Assembly: GCF_036231965.1 (NCBI RefSeq)
Contig: NZ_CP109499.1
Span: 2,356,001 to 2,420,000 of the forward strand
Direction: 5' to 3'
Origin: Streptomyces sp. NBC_01428
GTDB taxonomy: Bacteria; Actinomycetota; Actinomycetes; Streptomycetales; Streptomycetaceae
Length of the DNA: 64,000 nt
The notes under the pieces are model-generated. The model was not told the DNA's origin, made no database searches, and saw only the letters and a program-made list of their open reading frames with translations. Numbering within the stretch: position 1 is the stretch's first letter; the number at the start of each line of letters is the position of its first letter. Below are positions 17,436 through 26,766 of this stretch, in pieces. The translations under genes and the position numbers were made by a program.

Positions 17436-18893
17436 TCAGTGGACGCCCATCCAGCTCTCGATCGGGTTGAGCGCGAAGTACACGAAGAAGATCACCGTGA
17501 GGCCCCACATGAAGGCCCCGATCTCCCGGGCCTTGCCCTGGGCGATCTTGATGGCGACGTAACTGATCACACCGGCCGCCACGCCCGCGGTGATCGAATA
17601 GGTGAAGGGCATGATCACCACGGTCAGGAAGACGGGGATCGCGGTGGCCCGGTCGGCCCAGTCCACGTGGCGGGCGTTCATCATCATCATCGCGCCGATG
17701 ACCACCAGGGCGGCCGCCGCGACCTCGCCGGGCACGATGGCCGTGAGCGGGGTGAAGAAGAGGCAGGCCGCGAAGAACAGGCCGGTGATGACGGAGGAGA
17801 GGCCGGTGCGGGCCCCTTCGCCGACGCCGGTCGCGGACTCGACGAAGACCGTCTGGCCGGAGGCTCCGGCCACACCGCCGACCGCGCCGCCCGCACCGTC
17901 GATGAACAGCGCCTTCGACAGGCCCGGCATCCGGCCCTGGGCGTCGGCGAGGTTGGCCTCGGTGCCGACACCGATGATGGTGGCCATCGCGTCGAAGAAC
18001 CCGGCGAGCACCAGCGTGAAGACGATCATGCCGACCGTCATCGCGCCGACCCCGCCCCATCCGCCGAACTCCACGTGTCCGAAGAGCGAGAAGTCCGGCA
18101 TGGAGACCGCGCTGCCGTGCAGCTCGGGGGCTCCGCTGGCCCACTGCTTGGGGTCGATGACCCCGGTGGCGTTGAGGACGACCGAGAGGACGGTGCCGGA
18201 GATGATCCCGATGAGGATCGCGCCGGGGACGCCGCGCGCCTGGAGCATGAAGATCAGCAGCAGGGTGGCGGCGAAGAGCAGGACCGGCCAGCCGGCGAGT
18301 TCACCGGTGGCACCCAGGCTGACCGGGGTCGCCTTGCCCTGGTGGACGAAGCCGGCCTTCACGAGGCCGATGAGGGCGATGAACAGGCCGATGCCCATGG
18401 TGATGGCGTGCTTGAGCGCCAACGGGATCGCGTTCATGATCATCTCGCGCAGGCCGGTGACGACCAGGAGCATGATGACCGCGCCGTACATCACGCACAT
18501 GCCCATGGCCTGCGGCCAGGTCATCTGCGGGGCGACCTGCGAGGAGAGCACACCGGACACGGAGAGTCCGGCGGCCAGGGCCAGCGGCACCTTGCCGACG
18601 AACCCCATGAGAAGCGTGGTGAAGGCCGCCGCGAACGCGGTCGCGGTGATCAGCGCCTTCTGGCCGAGCACGTCCCCCGCCACGTCCTTGCCGGACAGGA
18701 TGAGGGGGTTGAGCAGCAGGATGTACGCCATCGCCATGAAGGTCGTGACGCCGCCGCGCACCTCACGCGCGATCGAGCTTCCCCGCTGGGATATGTGAAA
18801 GTACCGGTCGAGCCAAGACCGTCCGGCCGGAACGCGGCTGCCCGCGCCCGCGTCCGTCGCGGCGGTCTTCGGCTCCAGTGACTGCTGGGTCAT
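17436..18893 (-). CDS. AzgA-type NCS2 purine permease
   Basis: A 485-aa polytopic transporter with about 12-14 hydrophobic segments. The AzgA-like start is RGSSIAREVRGGVTTFMAMAYILLLNPLIL. Other family tracts are TAFAAAFTTLLMGFVGKVPLALAAGLSVS, GIGLFIALIGLVKAG, FDAMATIIGVGTEANL and GASGQTVFVESATGVGEGARTGLSS, the last being typical of adenine/guanine/hypoxanthine permeases. It would take up purines by proton symport to feed the adjacent xanthine dehydrogenase. ATG 18893 follows GGGAGTAGG. A leader of up to 220 bases with small hairpins precedes it, after the terminator of the dehydrogenase operon. Confidence 0.9.
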   Translation of the reverse strand: MTQQSLEPKTAATDAGAGSRVPAGRSWLDRYFHISQRGSSIAREVRGGVTTFMAMAYILLLNPLILSGKDVAGDVLGQKALITATAFAAAFTTLLMGFVGKVPLALAAGLSVSGVLSSQVAPQMTWPQAMGMCVMYGAVIMLLVVTGLREMIMNAIPLALKHAITMGIGLFIALIGLVKAGFVHQGKATPVSLGATGELAGWPVLLFAATLLLIFMLQARGVPGAILIGIISGTVLSVVLNATGVIDPKQWASGAPELHGSAVSMPDFSLFGHVEFGGWGGVGAMTVGMIVFTLVLAGFFDAMATIIGVGTEANLADAQGRMPGLSKALFIDGAGGAVGGVAGASGQTVFVESATGVGEGARTGLSSVITGLFFAACLFFTPLTAIVPGEVAAAALVVIGAMMMMNARHVDWADRATAIPVFLTVVIMPFTYSITAGVAAGVISYVAIKIAQGKAREIGAFMWGLTVIFFVYFALNPIESWMGVH

Positions 18894-18952
18894 GTGGGCC
18901 TACTCCCAAGGTTCAAAGGGGCACCCGCGACAGCCGCCCTGACGGCTGCTGG

Positions 18953-18968
18953 AACCGCGAACGCGGTT
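18953..18968 (-). other. Small hairpin in the permease leader
   Basis: AACCGCG-AA-CGCGGTT, a 7-bp perfect dyad ~60 bases upstream of the permease start. A second weaker dyad (AGCCG...CGGCT) lies nearby. It could be an operator or leader structure; I do not recognise a known riboswitch. Confidence 0.35.
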
Positions 18969-19113
18969 ACGGGATTTGGGAAGGTGCTTCGGCCGCACGA
19001 CCCGGGGGACGGCCCGAGGCGAACGAGTGAAACCAGAGGAACTCTGCTGCGGTACGTGCCTGTTGTGCTGCTCTCCGACGGTTCCCGTGGCCGCGAGCGG
19101 TGCGGTTCCGGGA

Positions 19114-19159
19114 CTCCGGGCGGCGCGGTGAAGTGTGACGTTCCCTGCGCCGCCCGGAG
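19114..19159 (-). terminator. Hairpin at end of xanthine dehydrogenase operon
   Basis: Perfect 13-bp stem CTCCGGGCGGCGC with its complement and a 20-base loop, 14 bases past the large-subunit stop codon. Confidence 0.75.
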
Positions 19160-19173
19160 AGTTCTGGCCGGTG

Positions 19174-21567
19174 CTACGCGGCGCCCGTGCCCGTGAGGTG
19201 CTCGGGGCGGACCGGCGTCCGGTTGAGCTCCAGACCCGTCGCGTTCCGGATCGCCGCGAGGACGGCCGGCGTGGACGACAGGGTCGGGGCCTCGCCGATG
19301 CCACGGAGCCCGTACGGCGCGTGGTCGTCGGCGAGTTCGAGCACGTCGACGGGGATGGTCGGCGTGTCGAGGATGGTGGGGATCAGGTAGTCCGTGAAGG
19401 AGGGGTTGCGCACCTTCGCGGTCTTCGGGTCGACGATGATCTCCTCCATGACCGCCACGCCCAGGCCCTGGGTGGTGCCACCCTGGATCTGGCCGATGAC
19501 GGACAGCGGGTTGAGCGCCTTGCCGACGTCCTGGGCGCAGGCCAGTTCGATGACCTTGACCAGTCCGAGTTCGGTGTCCACCTCCACCACCGCGCGGTGC
19601 GCGGCGAAGGAGTACTGGACGTGTCCGTTGCCCTGGCCGGTGCGCAGGTCGAAGGCCTCGGTGGGGCGGTGCCGCCACTCGGCCTCGATCTCCACGGCCT
19701 CGCCCTCCAGCACGTCGGCCAGGTCGGCGAGGACCTCGCCGCCGTCGGTGACGACCTTGCCGCCCTCCAGCAGGAGTTCGGCGGTGGCCCACGCCGGGTG
19801 GTACGTGCCGAACTTGCGGCGGCCGAGTTCCAGGACCTTCTCGCGGACCAGCTCGCAGGAGTTCTTGACGGCGCCACCGGTGACGTACGTCTGACGGGAC
19901 GCGGACGTCGAACCGGCGCTGCCCACCTGGGTGTCGGCGGGGTGGATCGTCACCTGGGTGACGCCCAGCTCGGTGCGGGCGATCTGCGCGTGGACGGTGA
20001 CGCCGCCCTGGCCGACCTCCGCCATCGCGGTGTGCACGGTGGCCACCGGCTCGCCGCCGACGACCTCCATGCGGACCTTGGCGGTGGAGTAGTCGTCGAA
20101 GCCCTCGGAGAAGCCGACGTTCTTGATGCCGACGGCGTAGCCGATGCCGCGGACGACGCCTTCGCCGTGCGTGGTGTTGGACAGGCCGCCGGGCAGCTGC
20201 CGTACGTCGGCCGCCTCGCCTGCCGCGAGCCACTGCTGCTCGGGCGGCAGCGGCATCGCCTTGACGCGGCGCAGGAGTTCGGCGACCGGGGCCGGCGAGT
20301 CCACGGGCTGTCCGGTGGGCAGGAGCGTGCCCTGCTCCATGGCGTTGAGCTGGCGGAACGCGACCCGGTCCATGCCCACCTTGTCGGCGAGCCGGTCCAT
20401 CTGGGCCTCGTAGGCGAAGCACGCCTGGACCGCGCCGAAGCCGCGCATCGCGCCGCAGGGCGGGTTGTTGGTGTACAGCGCGATGGCCTCGATGTCGACG
20501 TCCTCGACGACGTACGGGCCGACGCTGAGCGAGGACGCGTTGCCGACGACCGCCGGGGAGGCCGACGCGTAGGCGCCGCCGTCCAGCACGATCCGCGCCT
20601 TCATGTGCGTGAGCTTGCCGTCCTTGGTCGCCCCGTGCTCGTAGGAGAGCTTGGCGGGGTGGCGGTGGACGTGTCCGAAGAAGGACTCGAAGCGGTTGTA
20701 GACGATCTTGACGGGCTTGCCGGTGCGCAGCGCCAGCAGGCAGGCGTGGATCTGCATCGACAGGTCCTCGCGGCCTCCGAAGGCACCGCCGACGCCGGAG
20801 AGCGTCATACGGACCTTGTCCTCGGGCAGTCCGAGGACGGGGGCGATCTGCTTGAGGTCCGAGTGCAGCCACTGGGTGGCGACGTAGAGCTCGACGCCGC
20901 CGTCCTCGGAGGGCACGGCCAGTCCGGACTCGGGGCCGAGGAAGGCCTGGTCCTGCATGCCGAAGGTGTACTCGCCCTTGACGACGAAGTCGGCCTTCTT
21001 GGCGGCCTCTTCGACGTCTCCGCGGACGATCGGCTGCCGGTGCACGATGTTGGGGTGCGGGACATGGCCGATGTGGTGGTCGTCGCGGCCCTCGTGGATG
21101 AGGATCGCGTCGGGCGCGGTCGCGGACGCCTCGTCCGTGATGACCGGCAGTTCCCTGTACTCCACCTTGATCTTGGCGGCCGCGCGGCGCGCGGTCTCCG
21201 GGTGGTCGGCGGCGACGATCGCGACGGGCTCGCCGTGGTGGCGTACCTTGCCGTGCGCGAGGACCGGGGTGTCCTGGATCTCCAGGCCGTAGGTCTTCAC
21301 CGCGGTGGGCAGGTCGTCGTAGGTCAGGACGGCGTAGACGCCGGCCTGCGCGAGGGCCTCGGAGGTGTCGATCGACACGATCTCGGCGTGCGCGACGGTG
21401 GAGCGCAGGATCTGCCCCCACAGCATGTCCTCGTGCCACATGTCGGAGGAGTACGCGAACTCTCCGGTGACCTTGAGGGTGCCGTCCGGGCGGAGCGTGG
21501 ACTCGCCGATGCCGCCCTTGGTCTTGGAGCCCTGCGTGATGTTCGTGGGCGTGCCGGTGGTTCCCAT
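19174..21567 (-). CDS. Xanthine dehydrogenase, molybdopterin-binding subunit
   Basis: A 797-aa molybdenum hydroxylase large subunit. The N-terminal hammerhead domain spans ~25-130 (LKVTGEFAYSSDMWHEDMLWG). Cofactor-binding tracts follow: GMQDQAFLGPESGLAVP, TLSGVGGAFGGREDL, NNPPCGAMRGFGAVQACFAYE (with the substrate Arg), TAMAEVGQGGVTVHAQIA and YGLRGIGEAPTLSSTPAVLAAI, the last including the catalytic Glu. It oxidises hypoxanthine/xanthine towards urate. ATG 21567 lies two bases after the stop of the Fe-S subunit gene (TGACCATG), so the three subunits form a coupled operon in the order FAD, 2Fe-2S, Mo. Confidence 0.93.
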   Translation of the reverse strand: MGTTGTPTNITQGSKTKGGIGESTLRPDGTLKVTGEFAYSSDMWHEDMLWGQILRSTVAHAEIVSIDTSEALAQAGVYAVLTYDDLPTAVKTYGLEIQDTPVLAHGKVRHHGEPVAIVAADHPETARRAAAKIKVEYRELPVITDEASATAPDAILIHEGRDDHHIGHVPHPNIVHRQPIVRGDVEEAAKKADFVVKGEYTFGMQDQAFLGPESGLAVPSEDGGVELYVATQWLHSDLKQIAPVLGLPEDKVRMTLSGVGGAFGGREDLSMQIHACLLALRTGKPVKIVYNRFESFFGHVHRHPAKLSYEHGATKDGKLTHMKARIVLDGGAYASASPAVVGNASSLSVGPYVVEDVDIEAIALYTNNPPCGAMRGFGAVQACFAYEAQMDRLADKVGMDRVAFRQLNAMEQGTLLPTGQPVDSPAPVAELLRRVKAMPLPPEQQWLAAGEAADVRQLPGGLSNTTHGEGVVRGIGYAVGIKNVGFSEGFDDYSTAKVRMEVVGGEPVATVHTAMAEVGQGGVTVHAQIARTELGVTQVTIHPADTQVGSAGSTSASRQTYVTGGAVKNSCELVREKVLELGRRKFGTYHPAWATAELLLEGGKVVTDGGEVLADLADVLEGEAVEIEAEWRHRPTEAFDLRTGQGNGHVQYSFAAHRAVVEVDTELGLVKVIELACAQDVGKALNPLSVIGQIQGGTTQGLGVAVMEEIIVDPKTAKVRNPSFTDYLIPTILDTPTIPVDVLELADDHAPYGLRGIGEAPTLSSTPAVLAAIRNATGLELNRTPVRPEHLTGTGAA

Positions 21568-21569
21568 GG

Positions 21570-22171
<602 letters not shown>

Positions 22172-22172
<1 letters not shown>

Positions 22173-23062
22173 TACGCGACTCCCTCCGTGCGGGCGGCGC
22201 CGCCGCGGTACGACTCCCAGGTCCAGGTCAGCGTCCGGCGGGCCATGATGCCCACCGCGTGGCGGCGGTAGCTCGCGGTGCCGCGGACGTCGTCGATCGG
22301 GTTGCAGGAGGCGGAGCACAGGTCCGCGAACTGCTTGGCGACCGACGGGGTGATGATCTTTCCGTTGTCCCAGAAGCCGCCCTCGTCGAGCGCGGCGTTC
22401 AGGAAGTCCTCGGCGGCCTTGGCGCGGACCGGGGTCGGCGCCGCCGAGCCGATGCCGGTGCGGACCGTCCGGGTGTCGGGGTGCAGGGCCAGGCCGAAGG
22501 CGCACACGGCGATCACCATCGCGTTGCGGGTGCCGACCTTCGAGTACTGCTGCGGGCCGTCCGCCTTCTTGACGTGCACGGCCCTGATCAGCTCGTCGGG
22601 CTCGAGCGCGTTGCGCTTCACACCCGTGTAGAACGCGTCGATCGGGATCAGGCGCGTTCCGCGGACGGATTCGGCCTCGACCTCGGCGCCGGCGGCGAGG
22701 AGGGCGGGGTGGGCGTCACCGGCCGGGGAGGCGGTGCCGAGGTTGCCGCCGACTCCGCCGCGGTTGCGGATCTGCGGGGAGGCCACGGTGTGGGAGGCGA
22801 GGGCCAGGCCCGGCAGCTCGCCGCGCAGGTTCTCCATGATGTGGGTGTACGGAACGGAGGCGCCCAGACGCACGCTCTCCTCGCCGACCTCCCATTCGCT
22901 CAGCTCGCCGATGCGGTTGAGGTCCAGCAGGTACTCGGGCCTGCGGTGGTCGAAGTTGATCTCGACCATCACATCGGTGCCACCCGCAATCGGCACAGCC
23001 GTGGGGTGCTCAGCCTTGGCGGCGAGCGCCTCCTCCCAGCTGGCGGGGCGAAGGAAGTCCAT
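22172..23062 (-). CDS. Xanthine dehydrogenase, FAD-binding subunit
   Basis: A 296-aa medium subunit of the CoxM/XdhB type and first gene of the operon. It shows the FAD-binding tract VPIAGGTDVMVEINF and the second motif TVASPQIRNRGGVGGNLGTASPAGDAHPALLAAGA. The C-terminal CO-dehydrogenase flavoprotein domain (GTRNAMVIAVCAFGLAL, SAAPTPVRAKAAEDFL) is complete. It shuttles electrons to NAD or another acceptor. Its promoter must lie in the 409-bp region shared with the divergent PucR gene. Confidence 0.92.
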
Positions 23063-23471
23063 GAGTGGCTCTCTTCATTCGTGTCGTCGGTCGTTCTGAT
23101 CAAGCCAGATCGTGTGCGGGCGGCCCGGCTCATTCATGAGGTGTTAACGCGGAGTGAGGCCAGTACACAGCGCTGTCCCATACGGGGGTCAGTCACCGAA
23201 ACCATGAAGGAGTTGGCTGGCCAGCGCGCGCATCTTGTAGATTCGTATGAACGGAGGCCATCAGTTACCTCCTCGGTTTCCCCTGGAAACAGTGACCACA
23301 GCCCCCTGGAAACAGCGAGCGCGGATCACGGAAGCCCAGGCCACGACCCGGGGACGGGCTCACTGACGCCCGGCGCCCGCGGACCGGCTCCGCGTGGCCC
23401 GGGGACCCGCTCGCGGGAACCTCACCGACGCTTCATCGTAGATTTCGAGACAAAGAACGGCGGCGACGAGA
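23063..23471. promoter_or_regulatory. Divergent xdh/pucR control region with paired GGAAAC sites
   Basis: 409 bases without a gene. At 23276-23290 is the exact dyad GTTTCC-CCT-GGAAAC. The 13-mer CCCCTGGAAACAG occurs at 23280-23292 and again at 23303-23315, 23 bases apart (about two helical turns), the second copy having only one good half-site. The first 200 bases (23070-23270) are relatively AT-rich and probably contain the operon promoter. No small gene was found. Confidence 0.6.
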
Positions 23472-25145
23472 ATGCGGCTGCGCGCACTGCTGGACACCGA
23501 CGCGCTGGGCCTGCGGCTGCTCGGCGGCGAGGACGAGCTCGACCGCACCGTCCGCGGTGTGATGACCACGGACCTCAAGGACCCGAGCCGGTACCTCTCG
23601 GGCGGGGAGCTGGTCCTGACGGGCCTCGCCTGGCGGCACGACGCGAGCGACTCCGAGCCGTTCGTCCGCATCCTCGCGAGCACCGGCGTCGCGGGCCTCG
23701 CGGCGGGTGAGGCGGAGCTGGGCGACATCCCCGACGACCTGGTCCTCGCCTGTGCCCGGCACCGCCTGCCGCTGTTCGCCGTGAACGAGTCGGTGGCCTT
23801 CGCGACCATCACCGAGCACGTCGTGCGCCAGGTCTCCGGCGAGCGCGCGGGCGACCTGGCCGCCGTGGTCGACCGGCACCGCCGGATGATGACGTCGGGC
23901 CCCGCGGGCGGGGGCCCCGACGTGGTCCTCGACCTGCTCGGCACCGACCTCGACCTGCGCGCCTGGGTGCTGTCCCCCGCCGGCCGGACCGTCGCCGGGT
24001 CGAAGGCGGCGGGCGGCGAGCTGCCCGCGGACATCTGCGCCAGGCTGGCCGCCGAGCACCTCGCGGCGGTCCGTACCGGGCGCCGCGGGCCGCACCGGGT
24101 CACGGTCGGCCAGGCGACGTACTCGCTCTTCCCGATCCGCTCCGCCGCGCGCGCCGCGACCGCCTCGCGGGACGTGCGCGAGACGGTGCTCTCCGACTGG
24201 CTGCTCGCCGTCGAGGCGGACGCCGGGGACTGGCCCGAGGAGCGCCTCGACCTGCTCCAGGGCGTCACCCAGCTCATCGCCGTGGAGCGGGACCGGCGGG
24301 ACGCGGCGCGTACGGTGCGGCGGCGGCTCGCGCAGGAGGTCCTGGAGCTGGTCCAGACGGGGGCGGCGCCCGCCGAGATCGCGGCACGGCTGCGGGTCGC
24401 GGCGCCGGTGCTGCTGCCGGGCCTCGGCGCGGCCCCGCACTGGCAGGTCGTGGTGGCGCGCGTGGAGTGGGACGGCGGCGACATCGAGGGCGGTCCGGTG
24501 GCCCAGACGCTGCTGGAGGAGATCCTCGTGGACCCCCTGTCCCCGGGTCCGGAACATTCCGACCGGATAGCCGTCGCCCACACGGGTGACGAGGCCATCG
24601 CGCTGGTCCCCCTTCCCGCGGTCTCGGCCGACGACGACGGCTCGGGCGCGGGTCTGCACGCCGACCGGCTCCTGGAGGCCGTACGGGCCCCGCTGTCGGC
24701 CGGGCTGAACGACGACGGGCGGCTCACGCTCGGGGTGAGTGCCGCCGTGCACTCGGCCGAGGGGCTGCGCGGCGCCCTGGAGGAGGCCCGGCACGCCCGC
24801 CGGGTCGCGGCGGCGCGCCCCGGGCGGGTCTGCGCGGCCGGGCACCAGGAGCTGGCCTCGCACGTCCTGCTGCTGCCCTTCGTGCCGGACGACGTCCGCC
24901 GGGCCTTCACCGCGCGGTTGCTGGACCCGCTGCGCGACTACGACAGCCGGCACCGTGCCGAGCTGATCCCCACCCTGGAGGCGTTCCTCGACTGCGACGG
25001 CTCCTGGACGCGCTGCGCGGCCCGTCTTCACCTGCATGTCAACACGCTGCGTTACCGCGTCGGGCGGATCGAGCAGTTGACGAGCCGTGACCTGTCGCGC
25101 CTGGAGGACAAGTTGGACTTCTTCCTGGCCCTGCGGATGAGCTGA
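23472..25145 (+). CDS. PucR-family transcriptional regulator of purine catabolism
   Basis: A 557-aa PucR-type regulator. The N-terminal PucR domain (~1-120: RLRALLDTDALGLRLLGGEDELDRTVRGVMTTDL...ELVLTGLAW) is followed by a central GGDEF-like/CdaR region (~290-440). The C-terminal HTH_30 domain reads LIPTLEAFLDCDGSWTRCAARLHLHVNTLRYRVGRIEQL. PucR proteins sense purine-pathway metabolites and activate or repress xanthine dehydrogenase and ureide genes. It is divergent from the xdh operon, which is the obvious target. ATG 23472 has only a weak GACGAG upstream. Confidence 0.9.
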   Translation: MRLRALLDTDALGLRLLGGEDELDRTVRGVMTTDLKDPSRYLSGGELVLTGLAWRHDASDSEPFVRILASTGVAGLAAGEAELGDIPDDLVLACARHRLPLFAVNESVAFATITEHVVRQVSGERAGDLAAVVDRHRRMMTSGPAGGGPDVVLDLLGTDLDLRAWVLSPAGRTVAGSKAAGGELPADICARLAAEHLAAVRTGRRGPHRVTVGQATYSLFPIRSAARAATASRDVRETVLSDWLLAVEADAGDWPEERLDLLQGVTQLIAVERDRRDAARTVRRRLAQEVLELVQTGAAPAEIAARLRVAAPVLLPGLGAAPHWQVVVARVEWDGGDIEGGPVAQTLLEEILVDPLSPGPEHSDRIAVAHTGDEAIALVPLPAVSADDDGSGAGLHADRLLEAVRAPLSAGLNDDGRLTLGVSAAVHSAEGLRGALEEARHARRVAAARPGRVCAAGHQELASHVLLLPFVPDDVRRAFTARLLDPLRDYDSRHRAELIPTLEAFLDCDGSWTRCAARLHLHVNTLRYRVGRIEQLTSRDLSRLEDKLDFFLALRMS

Positions 25146-25150
25146 ACCGC

Positions 25151-25178
25151 GGCGGGGTCCCGGAGGACCGGCCCCGCC
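25151..25178 (+). terminator. Hairpin after the PucR gene
   Basis: GGCGGGG and CCCCGCC arms with a 14-base loop, six bases after the stop codon. Confidence 0.65.
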
Positions 25179-25282
25179 CCGCCACTTTGTGAAATCCTTC
25201 ACCCACCCTCTTGGCCGGGCCCGGTGATCCGTGCTGAGATGCCACCACTCAACAGCTCAATGGTGTGCTCGGGGAGGGCAAC

Positions 25283-26056
25283 GTGGCGCATACCGCCATG
25301 TCTGGTTCCGGAACGACTGCAGGGGACGATCCACTCCAGACGGCGATATGGCGGCTGCGCTCGCGCGCCTGCTGGGCCGACGCGGCGGCGCTGCTCCAGC
25401 CGCACACGGCGGAGGCCTCGCTCCAGAGAGCTTCCCTGCTCGTCGAACGCTGTCTCTACACGGAGCAGGGGTGGGCGGAGGCGGAGGACGCGCTGCGCAC
25501 CGCCGAGGCCCTCGCGCAGAGCGACGACGAGCGTGGCGCGGCGGCCTGCGAACGCGGTCAACTCGCCTACGCCTCCACCCTGCTGAGCGTGCGCGACCGG
25601 GCCGACGAGGCACGCGCCGCGCTCGGCCGTGCCGCCGCCCTGATCGCCCCCGGCGCTCCGGGACGGGCCCTGCTGGACTTCCGGCGCGGCCTGCTCGCCG
25701 AGAACCTGGCCCGGGCTCCGCAGGCGGCCCGGGCGGCGTACCGGCGGGCGCACGCGGGCGCGACCGCCCAAGACGATCCACTGCTGATGTCCTTCACCTG
25801 GCGGCATCTCGCCGGACTCGCCCTGCGGGAGGGGGAGTTGGCGGAGGCCCGGCACGGCTTCGCCGAGTCCCTGCGCATCCGCGAGGAGTTGGGCTATCTC
25901 GTGGGTACGGCCCCGGCGCTGGCGTCGCTCGCGGACGCCGAGTCGGAGCCCGAGGCCTCCCGGCTCCGTGCGGAGGCGGGCCGGCTGTTCCGCCTGCTGG
26001 GGGGCGTACCCACCTGGCTGGCCGCCCAGTTGGCACCCCCCGCGGCGACGGCCTGA
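25283..26056 (+). CDS. TPR-like helical repeat protein, unknown function
   Basis: A 257-aa all-helical protein rich in Ala, Leu, Arg and Glu, with tandem degenerate TPR units (CLYTEQGWAEAEDALRTAEALAQ, ADEARAALGRAAALIAPGAPGRAL, LREGELAEARHGFAESLRIREEL). No DNA-binding, enzymatic or membrane domain is present. GTG 25283 is preceded by GGGGAGGG; the frame also has an upstream ATG at 25265 that would overlap that site. It is probably a protein-protein interaction scaffold. It follows the PucR gene but a hairpin lies between, so coregulation is doubtful. Confidence 0.75.
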   Translation: MAHTAMSGSGTTAGDDPLQTAIWRLRSRACWADAAALLQPHTAEASLQRASLLVERCLYTEQGWAEAEDALRTAEALAQSDDERGAAACERGQLAYASTLLSVRDRADEARAALGRAAALIAPGAPGRALLDFRRGLLAENLARAPQAARAAYRRAHAGATAQDDPLLMSFTWRHLAGLALREGELAEARHGFAESLRIREELGYLVGTAPALASLADAESEPEASRLRAEAGRLFRLLGGVPTWLAAQLAPPAATA

Positions 26057-26062
26057 CCGGCC

Positions 26063-26095
26063 CCGTGGGCGCACGCACGACACGTGCGCCCACGG
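26063..26095 (+). terminator. Hairpin after the TPR-like gene
   Basis: Perfect 13-bp stem CCGTGGGCGCACG with its complement and loop CACGACA, six bases after the stop and convergent to the next gene. Confidence 0.85.
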
Positions 26096-26215
26096 CGGTC
26101 CGGATCAGGGAGACACCGCGCCGGGCGGACGACGGCACTGAGGACGAGTGGTGCCGGTGACCCCGCGAGGTGCCGTGGCCGTGTCCACGCTTCCGCGCGG
26201 GAGGTCGGGCGGCCG

Positions 26216-26521
26216 TCAGCCGTTCTGGATCCGCGCCAGCAGGTCGCGCGCGAACGTGGTTGCGTCGTGCCGGAGTCCGGGGTCGCGGACCAGGCAGACG
26301 ACCACGGCCACCACGACGAGGAACGTCAGGAAGCCGCCGAGGCCGCCACCACGGCCGGCGCCGGTGCGGGCCGTCGGGCGATGGGTGCGGGGAGAACCCC
26401 CGTGGAGGCGGGCCATGTCGTGCGCCTGGTGGTGGATGCGGACGTGGTTCTGGTGGATCCGCTGGGCCTGCTGAGCGGCCTGCTGCGCCTGCTGCTGCGC
26501 CGCCCAGGACGGGTCTGGCAT
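26216..26521 (-). CDS. Small single-span membrane protein
   Basis: A 101-aa protein beginning MPDPSWAAQQQAQQAAQQAQ, a Gln/Ala-rich amphipathic helix. A His-rich patch (RIHQNHVRIHHQAHDMARLHGG) and one strongly hydrophobic segment (GGFLTFLVVVAVVVCLV, ~66-83) follow, with a short outside or inside tail. Similar small Q-rich membrane proteins are common in Streptomyces and unassigned. The start at 26521 is supported by GGGGGAGAG. The His-rich stretch might bind metal, but that is only a guess. Confidence 0.65.
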   Translation of the reverse strand: MPDPSWAAQQQAQQAAQQAQRIHQNHVRIHHQAHDMARLHGGSPRTHRPTARTGAGRGGGLGGFLTFLVVVAVVVCLVRDPGLRHDATTFARDLLARIQNG

Positions 26522-26689
26522 GACTCTCTCCCCCGGTTGCGGCCGGGCTTTCGCCCGGAACCTGTGCACCAGGGCACGCGACCGCGGGCGGTGCGGGTTC
26601 CCGGCGGCGGAGAGCGTTGCGCGGACCGTACGGTTCCGTGACGGAGGCACTCCGGACGGTTACGTACGGGCCGCGCTCGGCACGGCCGC

Positions 26690-26740
26690 GCCGGGCCGGG
26701 CTGGGCCGTGCCGTGCCGGGCCGGGCCGGGCCGGGCCGGT
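26690..26740. repeat. CCGGG-type low-complexity tract
   Basis: Tandem degenerate CCGGG/GGGCC units (e.g. CCGGGCCGGGCCGGGCCGGG) in the gap downstream of the GntR gene. Likely strand-slippage prone; no coding or terminator role is evident, although it can fold. Confidence 0.7.
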
Positions 26741-26766
26741 ACGGTACGGCATAGCGACAGCCCGGT

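Noticed and set aside
18894..19173. Possible purine riboswitch upstream of the permease
   Set aside because: Small dyads are present but no conserved purine or xanthine aptamer core could be recognised.
26690..26740. GGGCC repeats considered as CRISPR or regulatory array
   Set aside because: Units are 5-6 bases with no spacers; simple low-complexity sequence.
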